Shown here one piece after another: positions 38,237 through 47,066 of a DNA stretch of 64,000 nucleotides. The stretch covers positions 1-64,000 of the forward strand of contig NZ_BAEH01000096.1 of the NCBI RefSeq assembly GCF_000241305.1, written 5' to 3'. Numbering within the stretch: the stretch's first letter is position 1; every line of letters begins with the position of its first letter. A program made the position numbers and the translations under genes. The stretch comes from Gordonia effusa NBRC 100432 (GTDB lineage Bacteria > Actinomycetota > Actinomycetes > Mycobacteriales > Mycobacteriaceae). Under the pieces are notes generated by a model. That model saw only the letters and a program-made list of their open reading frames with translations, had not been told where the DNA came from and did no database searches.

Positions 38237-38869
38237 CTACGGGACATTTGTGACATTGACCCGCGAGTTCACACCTTCAGCGTGAAGGTATTTGCGCATG
38301 ATCAGCCGCGGCAGCCCGCCGGCCACCGCGTTCGTCGAACCAACCACCTCGAAGCCCGCGACGTCGTACATGCGCTTGACCCCGACAAATGCCATTGTCA
38401 GGTCCATTCGTGCTGGTGGATCAACGGGATATACCTCGACCGCCGGCGCCCCGCGGGACGCCGCGTAGTCGACGGCTCCGAGGATAAGTCGTTGTGTCAC
38501 ACCGCGTTTGCGGTAGCCGGCCCGGACGATTGTGCAGACGATTGACCATACCGGCAGGTCGTCGATCGCGGGGATCAGAGTGGACCTCGTCAGTCGGGTG
38601 ATCTGCGTCCGCGGACCGATGTTGCACCAGCCGACCGGAGCGTCGTCGAGGTAAGTGAGGACGCCCGGCGGCTGGGGCGACGCCGCGAGTGTTCGCATTG
38701 CGGCCTCACGGCCCCCGCACCCTTCTATCTCACCAGCGGAAAGGCGGTGAGTCGTGCACCAGCAGTGCGTCTTTCGTCGAGTCCTATTGACGACGTCGGC
38801 GAAGTCGTCGAACCGGTCGGTGGTGAGCGGCTGGGTAGCCCAGCGGCCGGAGAGTGCGGATTCAGTCAT
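38237..38869 (-). CDS. GNAT-family N-acetyltransferase
   Basis: This 210-aa protein fits the GNAT fold: PPGVLTYLDDAPVGWCNIGPR, then PVWSIVCTIVRAGYRKRGVTQRLILGAVDYAASRGAPAVEVYPVD, which contains the acetyl-CoA pyrophosphate loop RxxGV (motif A), and a C-terminal MYDVAGFEVVGS. The N-terminal TRRKTHCWCTTHRL has paired cysteines seen in one actinobacterial GNAT subgroup. The acceptor substrate is unknown. It lies 15 bp after the pirin gene and 11 bp before the cutinase gene on the same strand, so probably co-transcribed. Confidence 0.88.
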   Translation of the reverse strand: MTESALSGRWATQPLTTDRFDDFADVVNRTRRKTHCWCTTHRLSAGEIEGCGGREAAMRTLAASPQPPGVLTYLDDAPVGWCNIGPRTQITRLTRSTLIPAIDDLPVWSIVCTIVRAGYRKRGVTQRLILGAVDYAASRGAPAVEVYPVDPPARMDLTMAFVGVKRMYDVAGFEVVGSTNAVAGGLPRLIMRKYLHAEGVNSRVNVTNVP

Positions 38870-38884
38870 GGATCAGTGAAGTCA

Positions 38885-39898
38885 TCACGCCTGCCCCGGC
38901 TTGTTGTCGCGTGTTCGCAGCCGCGTTCCAGGCAGGGCCGGGGCGGGAAGATGCTGGATATCGCCTTCGTATCCACGTACCTGCCCAAAACGGTCCGAAT
39001 GAGCCATCCAGGCGTCCCGCGCGGCGACGATTTCCTCATGTGTGCGGCCGACGAAATTCCACCACATGATGATGTCCTCACCGAGTGGTTCCCCGCCGAG
39101 CACGATCAGTCGTCCCGGCTGCGCGCTGGTATTGGTCAGTCGAATTACCTTGGCGCCCACGCCGATATAGGCCATCTCGGTCCGCGCGACGTCGAGCGGT
39201 TCGGCCGCATTGACGATCCGCAGGGTGCCGGAGTCGACCAGGATTCCGTGTTCATAGGTCGAATCCACGTCGAGGTCGATCGTCGCGCCGGCATCGACGA
39301 CAAGTTCAGCGCCCAGGAGCGGGCTGAAGGTGGCGACCGGCGATGTCGAGCCGAGGAGTTCGCCGAGGAACACCCGGACGACCGCACCGTCGACGTTGAC
39401 GGCGGGCGGCACATAGTGGGCGAAGTCGCGGTCGACCTCCGCGGCGTCGGCGGGCAGCGCAACCCACAGCTGGACACCGTGCAGCACAGTGGTTTCCGGC
39501 GTCGATACCTCGGTGTGCGCGATGCCCCGCCCGGCGGTCATCAGATTCAGCTCGCCCGGGCGCACCATCGCGTGCACACCGTTGGTATCGCGATGTTCGA
39601 TTTCGCCGCTGAATAACCAGCTCACGGTTTGTAAACCGATATGAGGGTGCGGCGGAACGTCGATTCCGGGAACCGAACCGGTCGATACGTCTTGTGGGCC
39701 GTAGTGGTCTGCGAAACACCAGCCGCCGATAAGGGATCGATCCCGCTGGGGGATGGTTCGGTGAACCGTCATCGCACGTGGACCGCCGAGCGGAACGTCA
39801 CGCGAGGTCAGCACGTGAACGCGCAGACCGGCGTGATCGGTATCCGGGGCGGTTGGCGAGCAGATCATCTCGGTGGGGGCTGATTCGAGATTACTCAT
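38885..39898 (-). CDS. Pirin-family bicupin protein
   Basis: This 337-aa protein has the pirin N-terminal cupin with HYGPQDV and PPHPHIGLQTVSWLFSGEIEHRD, in which the His and Glu residues form the metal site, followed by GELNLMTAGRGIAHTE, the most conserved pirin block. A second cupin (ATFSPLLGAELVV onward) and a pirin C-terminal domain complete it. Pirins are iron-binding proteins; some are quercetinases or redox-sensing coregulators, and this one cannot be assigned further. It heads a pirin-GNAT-cutinase operon and is divergent from the small LuxR-type gene. Confidence 0.93.
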   Translation of the reverse strand: MSNLESAPTEMICSPTAPDTDHAGLRVHVLTSRDVPLGGPRAMTVHRTIPQRDRSLIGGWCFADHYGPQDVSTGSVPGIDVPPHPHIGLQTVSWLFSGEIEHRDTNGVHAMVRPGELNLMTAGRGIAHTEVSTPETTVLHGVQLWVALPADAAEVDRDFAHYVPPAVNVDGAVVRVFLGELLGSTSPVATFSPLLGAELVVDAGATIDLDVDSTYEHGILVDSGTLRIVNAAEPLDVARTEMAYIGVGAKVIRLTNTSAQPGRLIVLGGEPLGEDIIMWWNFVGRTHEEIVAARDAWMAHSDRFGQVRGYEGDIQHLPAPALPGTRLRTRDNKPGQA

Positions 39899-40070
39899 AT
39901 GGCCAGCTTAAGGGGAGTGGCGGATCGTTTGTAATCATCGCGAAACATATTGTGCGACTCATGATGTGCTGTCCGAGGTTGGGACTACTAGTCTCAACGG
40001 AAATCGTCAGAATTACCTTCGATGGTCCCTACTGTGTGGCTATCTCAAGGTTGAAATGTAGGAGCGGTCC

Positions 40071-40421
40071 GTGACTGTCAGCGTTGAGCATGCCGCATCG
40101 AATACGACGTCAAATGTCGTCGCGCTACCGCTATCTGGACGGGCGCGCACAGATGTCCTCGCTATCGAAGACATCGTCGTGGTGCGGCGGATTCCGCGGC
40201 CCGCGTTGTCCGCACGCGAGATCGAGGTGCTGCTGGCCTGGCTGGTCACCGAGTCCAAACGCGATGCCGCCAAGGCGCTATTCATCTCGTCTGCGACGGT
40301 GAGCACCCATGTGTCGCGGATACGTGACAAATACGCGGAGGTCGGCCGGCCCGCCCCCACCAAAGCGCACTTGCTCATCCGTGCACTTCAAGATGGCTTT
40401 ACGTCGATCGAAGACTGGTAA
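40071..40421 (+). CDS. Small LuxR-type (GerE-like) DNA-binding regulator
   Basis: This 116-aa protein has a C-terminal LuxR/GerE helix-turn-helix at about residues 43-110: LSAREIEVLLAWLVTESKRDAAKALFISSATVSTHVSRIRDKYAEVGRPAPTKAHLLIRALQDG. The N-terminal 40 residues show no sensor, receiver or ligand domain. GTG 40071 has AGGAG 6 bp upstream. It converges on the acetoacetate-decarboxylase-like gene with a 23-bp overlap. Without a phosphorylation or ligand domain it may act as a solo regulator; its target is not evident. Confidence 0.88.
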   Translation: MTVSVEHAASNTTSNVVALPLSGRARTDVLAIEDIVVVRRIPRPALSAREIEVLLAWLVTESKRDAAKALFISSATVSTHVSRIRDKYAEVGRPAPTKAHLLIRALQDGFTSIEDW

Positions 40422-41184
40422 CCACTTCCGGTTCCTCGAATGTCATTGAGATGTGGTCGACCGACGACGCCATCAACGCGTGACGCGAGAGTTTCAGAGC
40501 ACGCAGTTCGTCGGCGATCGGTCCGCTGCCCAACGTGAGTTTCGCGCCGCCTACCCGCGTGCGCGTTCCGGTAGTTTCGGTGAGCCGCCAATCGGTTGCA
40601 CGCGTGATGCCATCCAAATGTGAATAGGCATGCAGCACAACGTTATCCGACGCGGATGACGCCGGCATCGAAATACCTCGACGGACACTCAGGTCGACGA
40701 CGAGCTGCCCATCGGAGTGCACCGTGCCCCGTTTGGTCGCGGCATCGTGGTTGACGGTGAAGTCGGCGAGTGTTTTGGGGAAACCCCAGATACCGCGGCC
40801 AGCGGCCAGCGTGAACTCTCCGTCAACCGGCAAATGGTGGACCAGCGCACGGGCGTCGCCGGCGACAAGTGACTTGAGAGACGAGAACGATCCGCTCGCT
40901 GGGCCGCCATCGGGTGGGTTGACCAGAAAGCAGACACCGAATTCGTTGTAGGGGCCCAGATCACCGTCGATGTAGTCGACGAAGACAAGCATGCATAACG
41001 TGCGGCCCTCGCCGGTTACACCCGGCCTGATGCGCAGTGGACTCAGCCCGGTGTGGGCGATCGCGGTGGTGACGGCCCCGACGTCGGCGGTGAAGGCAGC
41101 CACAAAGCAGCGGGCATCGCGAATGTGAACCGGCATCGTGACAGTGGTGCCGGCGATCTGGTGGGCGATGGGTGCGGTAGACAT
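40399..41184 (-). CDS. Acetoacetate-decarboxylase-family protein
   Basis: This 261-aa protein resembles the acetoacetate decarboxylase (ADC) superfamily: CMLVFVDYIDGDLGPYNEFGVCFLV, then GRGIWGFPKTLADFTV around residues 130-145. The Lys in GFPK is in the position of the Schiff-base lysine of ADC, though the second Lys of the usual PKK is Thr here. Members include decarboxylases, aldolases and dehydratases acting on beta-keto or pyruvoyl acids, so the reaction is not fixed. It lies 15 bp after the SDR gene as last gene of a hydrolase-SDR-ADC operon. Confidence 0.82.
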   Translation of the reverse strand: MSTAPIAHQIAGTTVTMPVHIRDARCFVAAFTADVGAVTTAIAHTGLSPLRIRPGVTGEGRTLCMLVFVDYIDGDLGPYNEFGVCFLVNPPDGGPASGSFSSLKSLVAGDARALVHHLPVDGEFTLAAGRGIWGFPKTLADFTVNHDAATKRGTVHSDGQLVVDLSVRRGISMPASSASDNVVLHAYSHLDGITRATDWRLTETTGTRTRVGGAKLTLGSGPIADELRALKLSRHALMASSVDHISMTFEEPEVVTSLRST

Positions 41185-41199
41185 CGGTGCCCAGAGCTC

Positions 41200-42039
41200 C
41201 TAGGTATTCGCTTGCGCGACCACGCCACGCAGGCCGTCGTCGCCGAAGAGTGGTGCGAGCATCGAGGAGAAATCGGGGCCGCTACGCAACATCTGTCCGC
41301 CGTCGACGTTGATGACCTGGCCAGTGATCCAGCTTGATTCGTCGCCGAGTAAGAAGCGGGTCAGATTCGCGATGTCGGCGACCTCGCCAATGCGCGGCAG
41401 GGGAGTGTTGTCGGCGTAATTCTGTGACAGTTCAGGGCTTTCGGTGATGGCGGCGACCAATTCGGTACGTGTGAGGCCGGGCCGAATTCCATTCACGCGC
41501 ACATTTGATGGACCGAGTTCGTCGGCGGCGAGCGCGACCAGGTGGTCGACGCCGGATTTGGTGACGCCATAGGCGCCGAACCAGCGGTGAGTATTGCTCG
41601 CGGCAATCGACGAGATCGCGACGATTGCGCCGCCGCCACCCGCGACGAGGGCGCGGGCACCGTGTTTGACGGTGAACATGGTGCCGTTGATATTCAGGTC
41701 GACGGTGCGTTTCCAGGCGTCGGAGTCGATCTGGGTGATCGGGCCGATGGTCTCGCTGCCGCCCGCGCAGGAGACGATGCCGTCGAGTTTCCCGCCGCCG
41801 TGTTCGACTGCGGCAGTGATCAATTCGGCGACCTGTGCTTCGTCGGTGACATCGGTGGCGTGCGGCAACGCGGCGCCGGGGTGAGCCTGGTTGATCGCCG
41901 CGGCGACGTCGGCTAGCCGGTCGGCGCGGCGTCCGGCGATGGTGATTGTCGCGCCGTGCGCGGCCAAGTCGGCTGCGATGCCGGCGCCGATGCCACTACC
42001 GCCGCCAGTGATCAGAACGGACTTTCCCGAGAGGTGCAT
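41200..42039 (-). CDS. Short-chain dehydrogenase/reductase
   Basis: This 279-aa classical SDR has a Rossmann loop TGGGSGIG at about residues 11-18, AGRR after the second strand (NADP preference plausible), SCAGG, the catalytic Ser in ISSIAAS, and YGVTK with catalytic Tyr and Lys near residue 157. It oxidises or reduces a hydroxyl/keto group of an unknown substrate. It is flanked in the same operon by an alpha/beta hydrolase (32 bp upstream) and an ADC-like protein (15 bp downstream), which suggests a short catabolic or detoxifying route under the divergent MerR regulator. Confidence 0.93.
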   Translation of the reverse strand: MHLSGKSVLITGGGSGIGAGIAADLAAHGATITIAGRRADRLADVAAAINQAHPGAALPHATDVTDEAQVAELITAAVEHGGGKLDGIVSCAGGSETIGPITQIDSDAWKRTVDLNINGTMFTVKHGARALVAGGGGAIVAISSIAASNTHRWFGAYGVTKSGVDHLVALAADELGPSNVRVNGIRPGLTRTELVAAITESPELSQNYADNTPLPRIGEVADIANLTRFLLGDESSWITGQVINVDGGQMLRSGPDFSSMLAPLFGDDGLRGVVAQANT

Positions 42040-42071
42040 GCGGCGAGCCTAAGCCAAAACAAGAACGAGTT

Positions 42072-42965
42072 CTAGTTTTTCGGTGAATGCTCGCGATTGT
42101 CCGTGGTGAGAGCTATGCCGGTTCGGGTGAGCCATTCTTCGAGCTCGTCGCCCACGTGGATAGGTGTTTCGATTGGAGTGAGGTGACCGGCGCCCTCGAT
42201 GCGAACGACAGACTGGTCGCCGGGGAGTTGATCGCGCAGTCGGGTTGCCTGGGCGAAGGGAAGCCACGGATCGTCGGTGCCCCAGCCGATTTCGACCCCA
42301 CAGCGCGTTCGCGGCAGACGGTCGGCGACGGGCTCTGTGTGCTCGGGTCGTAATGAAGCGATCTGACGGTAGAACGCTCTCTGCCCCGATTCGCCGAGCC
42401 ACGGTTGGCATAGGCGGTCGAGCCATTCACTGTCGAGTCGATGGTGCGCTGCTGCGGAGATGTATTCCTGCACCAGGGCCGCGTGCAGCGGACCGGGTAG
42501 TTGGGCGAATACCTCGGAGTGATCGGCGACGAGGCGGAAGAAGGGCGAACCCCAGGGGGCGAGAGTCACGACATCCCAGAGAAATAGCGCGGCAAAGTCG
42601 TTGTCGTGCAACAGGTGTGCGCCCAGCGCCACCGCTCCACCGATGTCGTGCGCGACGACATGCGGTCTCTCCAGCTCCCAGTGAGCGAGCAACTCGCTGA
42701 ACCTCGACATCTGGGTCGGGAGGTCAAGCGGAGTGTCGGCCGGTCCGATCGAGTGACCATATCCGGGCATATCCCACAAGAACACTCGGTAGTTGGACCC
42801 CAGTCGGTACGCGACGTCGGCCCACACCTGCGCCGACCACGGCGTGCCGTGACAGAAGACGACGTCGCCCATCGATCGTTCGGGTTCGAGTACGTATGTG
42901 GCCACATTTGTACCGCTGAACTCGACGTAGCGCGGCGTCGGCAATCGTGATTCGGCTAGCTGCAT
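42072..42965 (-). CDS. Alpha/beta hydrolase with Asp nucleophile elbow (dehalogenase/epoxide-hydrolase-like)
   Basis: This 297-aa alpha/beta hydrolase has the oxyanion-hole motif VFCHGTPWS, WDMPGYGHS, the nucleophile elbow VVAHDIGGAVALG near residue 110, and a C-terminal GAGHLTPIETP with the catalytic His. The elbow residue is Asp rather than Ser, as in haloalkane or haloacetate dehalogenases and epoxide hydrolases, so a C-halogen or epoxide substrate is more likely than an ester. It is first in the operon with the SDR and ADC-like genes. Its ATG lies 14 bp from a perfect palindrome shared with the divergent MerR gene. Confidence 0.9.
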   Translation of the reverse strand: MQLAESRLPTPRYVEFSGTNVATYVLEPERSMGDVVFCHGTPWSAQVWADVAYRLGSNYRVFLWDMPGYGHSIGPADTPLDLPTQMSRFSELLAHWELERPHVVAHDIGGAVALGAHLLHDNDFAALFLWDVVTLAPWGSPFFRLVADHSEVFAQLPGPLHAALVQEYISAAAHHRLDSEWLDRLCQPWLGESGQRAFYRQIASLRPEHTEPVADRLPRTRCGVEIGWGTDDPWLPFAQATRLRDQLPGDQSVVRIEGAGHLTPIETPIHVGDELEEWLTRTGIALTTDNREHSPKN

Positions 42966-42979
42966 GGCGCCACCCTAGA

Positions 42980-42999
42980 ACCTCAGGTCGACCTGAGGT
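42980..42999. promoter_or_regulatory. Perfect 20-bp palindrome, MerR-type operator
   Basis: The perfect palindrome ACCTCAGGTCGACCTGAGGT lies in the 52-bp gap between the divergent MerR gene (start 43018) and the hydrolase operon (start 42965). The core CCTCAGGTCGACCTGAGG closely resembles the SoxR-type operator CCTCAAGTTAACTTGAGG, as expected for a MerR-family site. MerR proteins bind such dyads inside promoters and untwist them on effector binding, so the operon is probably activated, and the regulator autoregulated, from this site. Confidence 0.8.
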
Positions 43000-43017
43000 C
43001 AAGGGCACAATGGGCGT

Positions 43018-43404
43018 ATGAGAGTTGGACAGGCGGCCGAGCGCCTGGGGGTACCGATACACGCGCTCAGGCATTGGGACGAGATGAACGTCGTAGTACC
43101 CGACCGCTTGGCGTCGGGTCATCGGGACTACACGGATGAACATCTGCGCCGATTGCAGGTTCTGCGGGCATGTCAGGAGGTCGGCATGAGCCTGTCGGAT
43201 ATTCGCCGGGTGCTGCACCGCGGTGAGGTGGACAGGACCACAACGATCGAACACCACCTACGGCGAATCAAGGAACAGCGAGCGAAGCTTGAGGATGCCG
43301 AACGGTTCTTGGAACATGTGATTGGCTGCGAGCACGACTTGCTGACTCGATGTGGCGAATGCACAATCTACGCGTCGACCGCCCCGTCGTTAGAGCGCGA
43401 GTAG
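43018..43404 (+). CDS. MerR-family transcriptional regulator
   Basis: This 128-aa protein has the MerR winged helix at residues 1-70: MRVGQAAERLGVPIHALRHWDE, then SGHRDYTDEHLRRLQVLRACQEVGMSLSDIRRVL, followed by a coiled-coil dimerisation helix (IEHHLRRIKEQRAKLEDAERFLEHVI). The short C-terminus has three cysteines in a C-x7-C-x2-C arrangement (GCEHDLLTRCGEC), which could bind a metal or sense redox or electrophilic stress. It does not match the SoxR iron-sulfur pattern. Divergent from the hydrolase-SDR-ADC operon with a perfect 20-bp palindrome between. Confidence 0.93.
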   Translation: MRVGQAAERLGVPIHALRHWDEMNVVVPDRLASGHRDYTDEHLRRLQVLRACQEVGMSLSDIRRVLHRGEVDRTTTIEHHLRRIKEQRAKLEDAERFLEHVIGCEHDLLTRCGECTIYASTAPSLERE

Positions 43405-43415
43405 GTACTGGTCAC

Positions 43416-44420
43416 CTATCGAACGTGGAGATCCCGCGCCAGGTAGGGCCACGTGCGGTGCAGATCTTCTTCCCAATAGCTCCAGGAATGAGTTCCGGTG
43501 GCCCGCTTGGTGACCCGCGCAGGGATACGTAATTGCGCCAGACGTGTGGCCATCTGCGACGTGCACTGGTCGATTCCCGCTTCGATGAGACCACCCAGGA
43601 CTACCTGATTAGCCAACGCCGACGTGTCACCGCCAATCGCCTTGTCAGTCAATCGCTCATGGCTGCCCGGCAATCCGGTACCCGTCGTCATGTAGATCTT
43701 CAGCCCGCGCAGTCGGGCCGCGTTCAGATAGGGATCGTTGGCGCGCCATCCCGGACCATTCAATGGCCCCCACATATTGGTGATGGTGCCACCGCCGCGA
43801 CTTTCCACGACCATCCGGATATACGCCTGGCCGACAGGGTCACTGGTGCGTGCGCAGCCACTGAACGCGGCTACCGAACGATAGAGTTTCGGCGCCGCGA
43901 TAGCGAGGTTGAATACCGACGTGCCCGCCATCGAAATGCCGGCGATCGCGTTGACACCGTTGGTCTTGTAGTGCGAATTAATGAGTGGCGGAAGCTCTTT
44001 GGTGAGGAAGGTTTGCCACTTGTTGACGCCGAGTACCGGATCGCGTCGCTGCCAGTCGGTGTAATAGGAGAATGCGCCGCCGATCGGTGTCACGACGTAG
44101 ACATTCTTGTCCGCGAAGAACTTCGTATAGTTGGTGCGCGCTCCCCACGTCGCGGAATCTTCGCCGCCGCCCGCGCCATTGAGCAAGTAAAGCGTCGGGG
44201 CGGGTTTCGAGGTGTTGCGCGGCTTGAGGATGGTTACCGCCACCGAGCGGCGCATCGCAGCCGAATACACCAATGCGGTGTCCTGTCGCGCGTTGTCGTG
44301 ATCGACGGTGACGATCGAACTCTTCGGCGCCGCCGGTGCCGGCGCGGCGCTCAGACCCGCGACGGTGAGGACCGCGACGACGACGGCGGGGAACGCGAAC
44401 AAGCGGTGGAGCGATTTCAC
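43416..44420 (-). CDS. Secreted mycolyltransferase / antigen-85-family esterase
   Basis: This 334-aa protein has a signal peptide (MKSLHRLFAFPAVVVAVLTVAGLSAAPAPAAP) and the esterase-D/antigen 85 fold: PTLYLLNGAGGGEDSATWG, KWQTFLTKELPPLINSHY, the nucleophile elbow AGISMAGTSVFNLA (compare GLSMAGSS of Ag85), and a C-terminal His in GTHSWSYWEEDL. Such enzymes transfer mycolic acids to arabinogalactan and trehalose in the cell wall. This is the clearest single sign that the host makes mycolic acids. It converges on the MerR gene, ending 12 bp from it. Confidence 0.92.
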   Translation of the reverse strand: MKSLHRLFAFPAVVVAVLTVAGLSAAPAPAAPKSSIVTVDHDNARQDTALVYSAAMRRSVAVTILKPRNTSKPAPTLYLLNGAGGGEDSATWGARTNYTKFFADKNVYVVTPIGGAFSYYTDWQRRDPVLGVNKWQTFLTKELPPLINSHYKTNGVNAIAGISMAGTSVFNLAIAAPKLYRSVAAFSGCARTSDPVGQAYIRMVVESRGGGTITNMWGPLNGPGWRANDPYLNAARLRGLKIYMTTGTGLPGSHERLTDKAIGGDTSALANQVVLGGLIEAGIDQCTSQMATRLAQLRIPARVTKRATGTHSWSYWEEDLHRTWPYLARDLHVR

Positions 44421-44528
44421 GCGGGTGGGCCTTTCGATCGGTGATCTCCAGCTGAGTGTATGCGGTGGGACCGACAGTCCGCGCAGGTCGTCGCGATGAT
44501 GCTCGACGACCGTTCGCCGGTTGATGGC

Positions 44529-44566
44529 GTTACCACGATGTTTCGCGTCGGTACCGATCGTGTTAG
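44529..44566 (+). promoter_or_regulatory. Weak candidate GlnR box upstream of urease
   Basis: GTTAC-N6-GTTTC-N6-GTACC-N6-GTTAG runs with the exact 11-bp periodicity of the actinobacterial GlnR box (GTnAC-N6-GAAAC repeated). The first element matches fully and the others partly. It lies in the 273-bp region before ureA. Nitrogen-controlled urease expression is known in this group, but this site is a by-eye guess. Confidence 0.3.
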
Positions 44567-44693
44567 CCGTCGGTCGGTGACCGGCCTAAACGTCGCCTGA
44601 CGGCCCGGTGGTGGTGTGGCGGTGAGCTAATCGGTGGCAAACTCATCGGCATCCGTACCGCGCCCGGCGGTGCTCCGCGTGAATGGACTCTCG

Positions 44694-45002
44694 ATGCATC
44701 TGACTCCGGGGGACACCGAAAAACTGTTGCTCTCGGTGGCCGGCATGGTGGCGCGGGATCGATTGGAACGCGGGGTACTGCTCAACTATCCCGAAGCGGT
44801 CGCATTGTTGTCGACGTGGGTGATTGAGCGGGCCCGCGAAGGTCGGGGCGTCGCCGAACTCATGGAGTCCGGACGCGCTGTGCTGCGTCGTGAGCAAGTA
44901 ATGCCCGGCGTCGCCGAGATGATCGCCGATATTCAGATCGAGGCGACTTTTCCCGACGGTCGCAAGCTGGTGACACTGCATCATCCGATCGAGGAGGCGT
45001 AA
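44694..45002 (+). CDS. ureA: Urease gamma subunit
   Basis: This 102-aa protein has the canonical start [27 protein letters not shown] and continues [54 protein letters not shown], matching the UreA family end to end. The ATG at 44694 gives the family length (~100 aa). A GTG at 44634 would add 20 residues with no family counterpart; neither start has a strong ribosome binding site. With UreB and UreC it forms the nickel urease that hydrolyses urea to ammonia and carbamate. It overlaps ureB by one base (TAATG). Confidence 0.95.
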   Translation: MHLTPGDTEKLLLSVAGMVARDRLERGVLLNYPEAVALLSTWVIERAREGRGVAELMESGRAVLRREQVMPGVAEMIADIQIEATFPDGRKLVTLHHPIEEA

Positions 45003-45355
45003 TGGCTGCGGGATCGACGACCGGGCCGGGAGCTATTCGGGTCCGCCCGGGAACTATCGAACTCAACGCGGATCGTACTGCGGCGCAACGGATAACGCTG
45101 GTCTTTGTCAACGCCGGGGACCGGCCGGTGCAGGTTGGATCACACCTGCATCTGCCAGACGCCAACGGCGCGTTGAGTTTTGACCGACAGGCCGCGCACG
45201 GCTTCCGTCTCGACATACCGTCGGGAACGTCACAGAGATTCGAGCCGGGCGCGTCTCGGCAACTCGATGCGGTGGCCTTGGCCGGCGCACGGAGGGTGCC
45301 GGGCCTGCAGCGCGGCAATGGGGCGCGCGCCGCACTCGACGAAGGGGATCGCTGA
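45002..45355 (+). CDS. ureB: Urease beta subunit
   Basis: This 117-aa UreB protein shows [65 protein letters not shown], all typical of the family, although the usual F(F/Y)E...N of many ureases reads [10 protein letters not shown] here. It packs between gamma and alpha subunits of the enzyme. It overlaps both neighbours by one base, so translation of the structural genes is coupled. Confidence 0.95.
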   Translation: MAAGSTTGPGAIRVRPGTIELNADRTAAQRITLVFVNAGDRPVQVGSHLHLPDANGALSFDRQAAHGFRLDIPSGTSQRFEPGASRQLDAVALAGARRVPGLQRGNGARAALDEGDR

Positions 45356-47058
45356 TGGTGTCGATCAGCCGGGAGCGCTATGCCGCGATCTATGGCCCCA
45401 CCGCGGGTGATCAAGTGCGCCTCGGGGATACCGATCTCTGGATCGAGATCGAGGCCGACCGCACCGTGGGCGGCGAGGAAGCGATATTCGGCGGGGGTAA
45501 ATCGATCCGCGAATCGATGGCGCAGTCGACTCTGTCTCGCGCCGACGGCGCGCTCGACACGGTGATCACCAATGTCGTTGTGCTGGACTGGTGGGGAATT
45601 GAGCGAGTCGATGTCGGGATTCGCGATGGACGGATCGTCGGGCTCGGCCGCGCCGGTAACCCCGATATTTCCGATGGCGTCGACCCGGCGCTGGTCATCG
45701 GACCGTCAACCGATGTTATTGCCGGCGAAGGCAAGATCCTCACCGCCGGTGCGATCGACTCGCACGTGCATCTGATCTCGCCGTCCCAATGCCACGAGGC
45801 ATTGGCGACCGGCATCACCACCATCGGCGGCGGCGGCACCGGCCCATCGGAGGGATCGAAAGCCACTACGGTTACCCCCGGCGCGTGGCATTTATCCACG
45901 ATGCACCGCGCACTGGACTCGTTGCCGCTCAACGTATTACTGCTCGGCAAGGGCAACACCGTCTCCGTCGAAGGCTTGGCCGAACAGGCTCTCGGCGGTG
46001 CGGCGGGATACAAAGTCCATGAGGACTGGGGCTCGACACCCGCCGCCATCGACGCCGCACTGACCGCGGCCGGCGAGTGGGGCCTTCAGGTCGCACTGCA
46101 CTCGGATTCCCTCAACGAGGCGGGGTTTGTCGAATCGACTATCGACGCGATTGGTGGCCGGTCGATCCACGCCTTCCATGTGGAGGGGGCCGGCGGCGGT
46201 CATGCTCCCGATATCCTCTCCATCGCCGGTCTGCCGCATATCATTCCGGGATCTACCAACCCGACCCTGCCGCATACCGTCAATACCGTCGCCGAACATC
46301 TCGACATGCTGATGGTCTGCCACCACCTGAACCCCGCGGTACCCGAGGACCTCGCGTTCGCCGAGTCTCGAATCCGCGCGACAACAATTGCGGCAGAAGA
46401 CGTCCTGCACGACCTCGGCGCCCTGTCGATCACATCGTCCGATGCCCAGGCGATGGGGCGGATCGGTGAGGTGATCACCCGCACCTGGCAGGTCGCGCAT
46501 GTAATGAAGGCGCGACGCGGACCGCTCGGTTCCGCGCTGCCCGCCGACAACGAACGGGCCAGGCGTTATGTCGCGAAGTACACGATCAATCCGGCTATCG
46601 CACACGGCATCGACCATGAGGTCGGCTCGGTTGAGATAGGCAAACTCGCCGACTTGGTGCTGTGGGACCCGAAATTCTTCGGCGTACGACCGTCGGTGGT
46701 AATCAAAGGCGGTGGCCTGGTCTGGGCGGCGCTCGGTGATCCCAACGCGTCGATCCCTACGCCGCAACCGATTCTGATGCGGCCGGCATTCGGCGACGCT
46801 ATTGGTGCCGACCTGTCCATTTCGTTCGTAGCTCCCGCTGCGCTCGACGATGGCCTGGCGCACCGGCTCGGACTTCGACGTCGACTCGCCGCGGTGCGGC
46901 CGACCCGCGACGTCGGCAAGGCGGATTTGAAGAACAATAACGCGTTGCCGCGTATCGATATTGCCCCGGACACTTTCGAAATCGCCATCGACGGTGAACC
47001 GGTCGTCCCGGCGCCCGCGTCGGATCTACCACTGGCGCAACTCTATTCGATGTTCTGA
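45355..47058 (+). CDS. ureC: Urease alpha (catalytic) subunit
   Basis: This 567-aa protein is a full-length urease catalytic subunit. Visible active-site segments are DSHVHLISP (nickel-binding His pair), [12 protein letters not shown] with the lysine that is carbamylated to bridge the nickels, ALHSDSLNE and [15 protein letters not shown] (nickel His residues), MVCHHLNP with the flap cysteine, and [11 protein letters not shown] with the nickel-ligand Asp. Usual GLKLHEDWG reads GYKVHEDWG, a mild variation. It hydrolyses urea in the cytoplasm. It is followed 8 bp later by ureF, so structural and accessory genes form one operon. Confidence 0.97.
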   Translation: MVSISRERYAAIYGPTAGDQVRLGDTDLWIEIEADRTVGGEEAIFGGGKSIRESMAQSTLSRADGALDTVITNVVVLDWWGIERVDVGIRDGRIVGLGRAGNPDISDGVDPALVIGPSTDVIAGEGKILTAGAIDSHVHLISPSQCHEALATGITTIGGGGTGPSEGSKATTVTPGAWHLSTMHRALDSLPLNVLLLGKGNTVSVEGLAEQALGGAAGYKVHEDWGSTPAAIDAALTAAGEWGLQVALHSDSLNEAGFVESTIDAIGGRSIHAFHVEGAGGGHAPDILSIAGLPHIIPGSTNPTLPHTVNTVAEHLDMLMVCHHLNPAVPEDLAFAESRIRATTIAAEDVLHDLGALSITSSDAQAMGRIGEVITRTWQVAHVMKARRGPLGSALPADNERARRYVAKYTINPAIAHGIDHEVGSVEIGKLADLVLWDPKFFGVRPSVVIKGGGLVWAALGDPNASIPTPQPILMRPAFGDAIGADLSISFVAPAALDDGLAHRLGLRRRLAAVRPTRDVGKADLKNNNALPRIDIAPDTFEIAIDGEPVVPAPASDLPLAQLYSMF

Positions 47059-47066
47059 GGGTTGCT

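Noticed and set aside
38747-39616. 289-aa open frame on the plus strand opposite the pirin gene
   Set aside because: Antisense shadow of a clearly conserved pirin; no domain in the translation.
43018-43404. MerR regulator as SoxR, because the palindrome resembles a SoxR box
   Set aside because: The SoxR cysteine pattern (C-x2-C-x-C-x5-C) is absent; the protein has C-x7-C-x2-C only.
44634-44693. N-terminal 20-residue extension of UreA from GTG 44634
   Set aside because: The UreA family begins at MHLTP; the extension has no counterpart, though a weak GGTGAG lies upstream.
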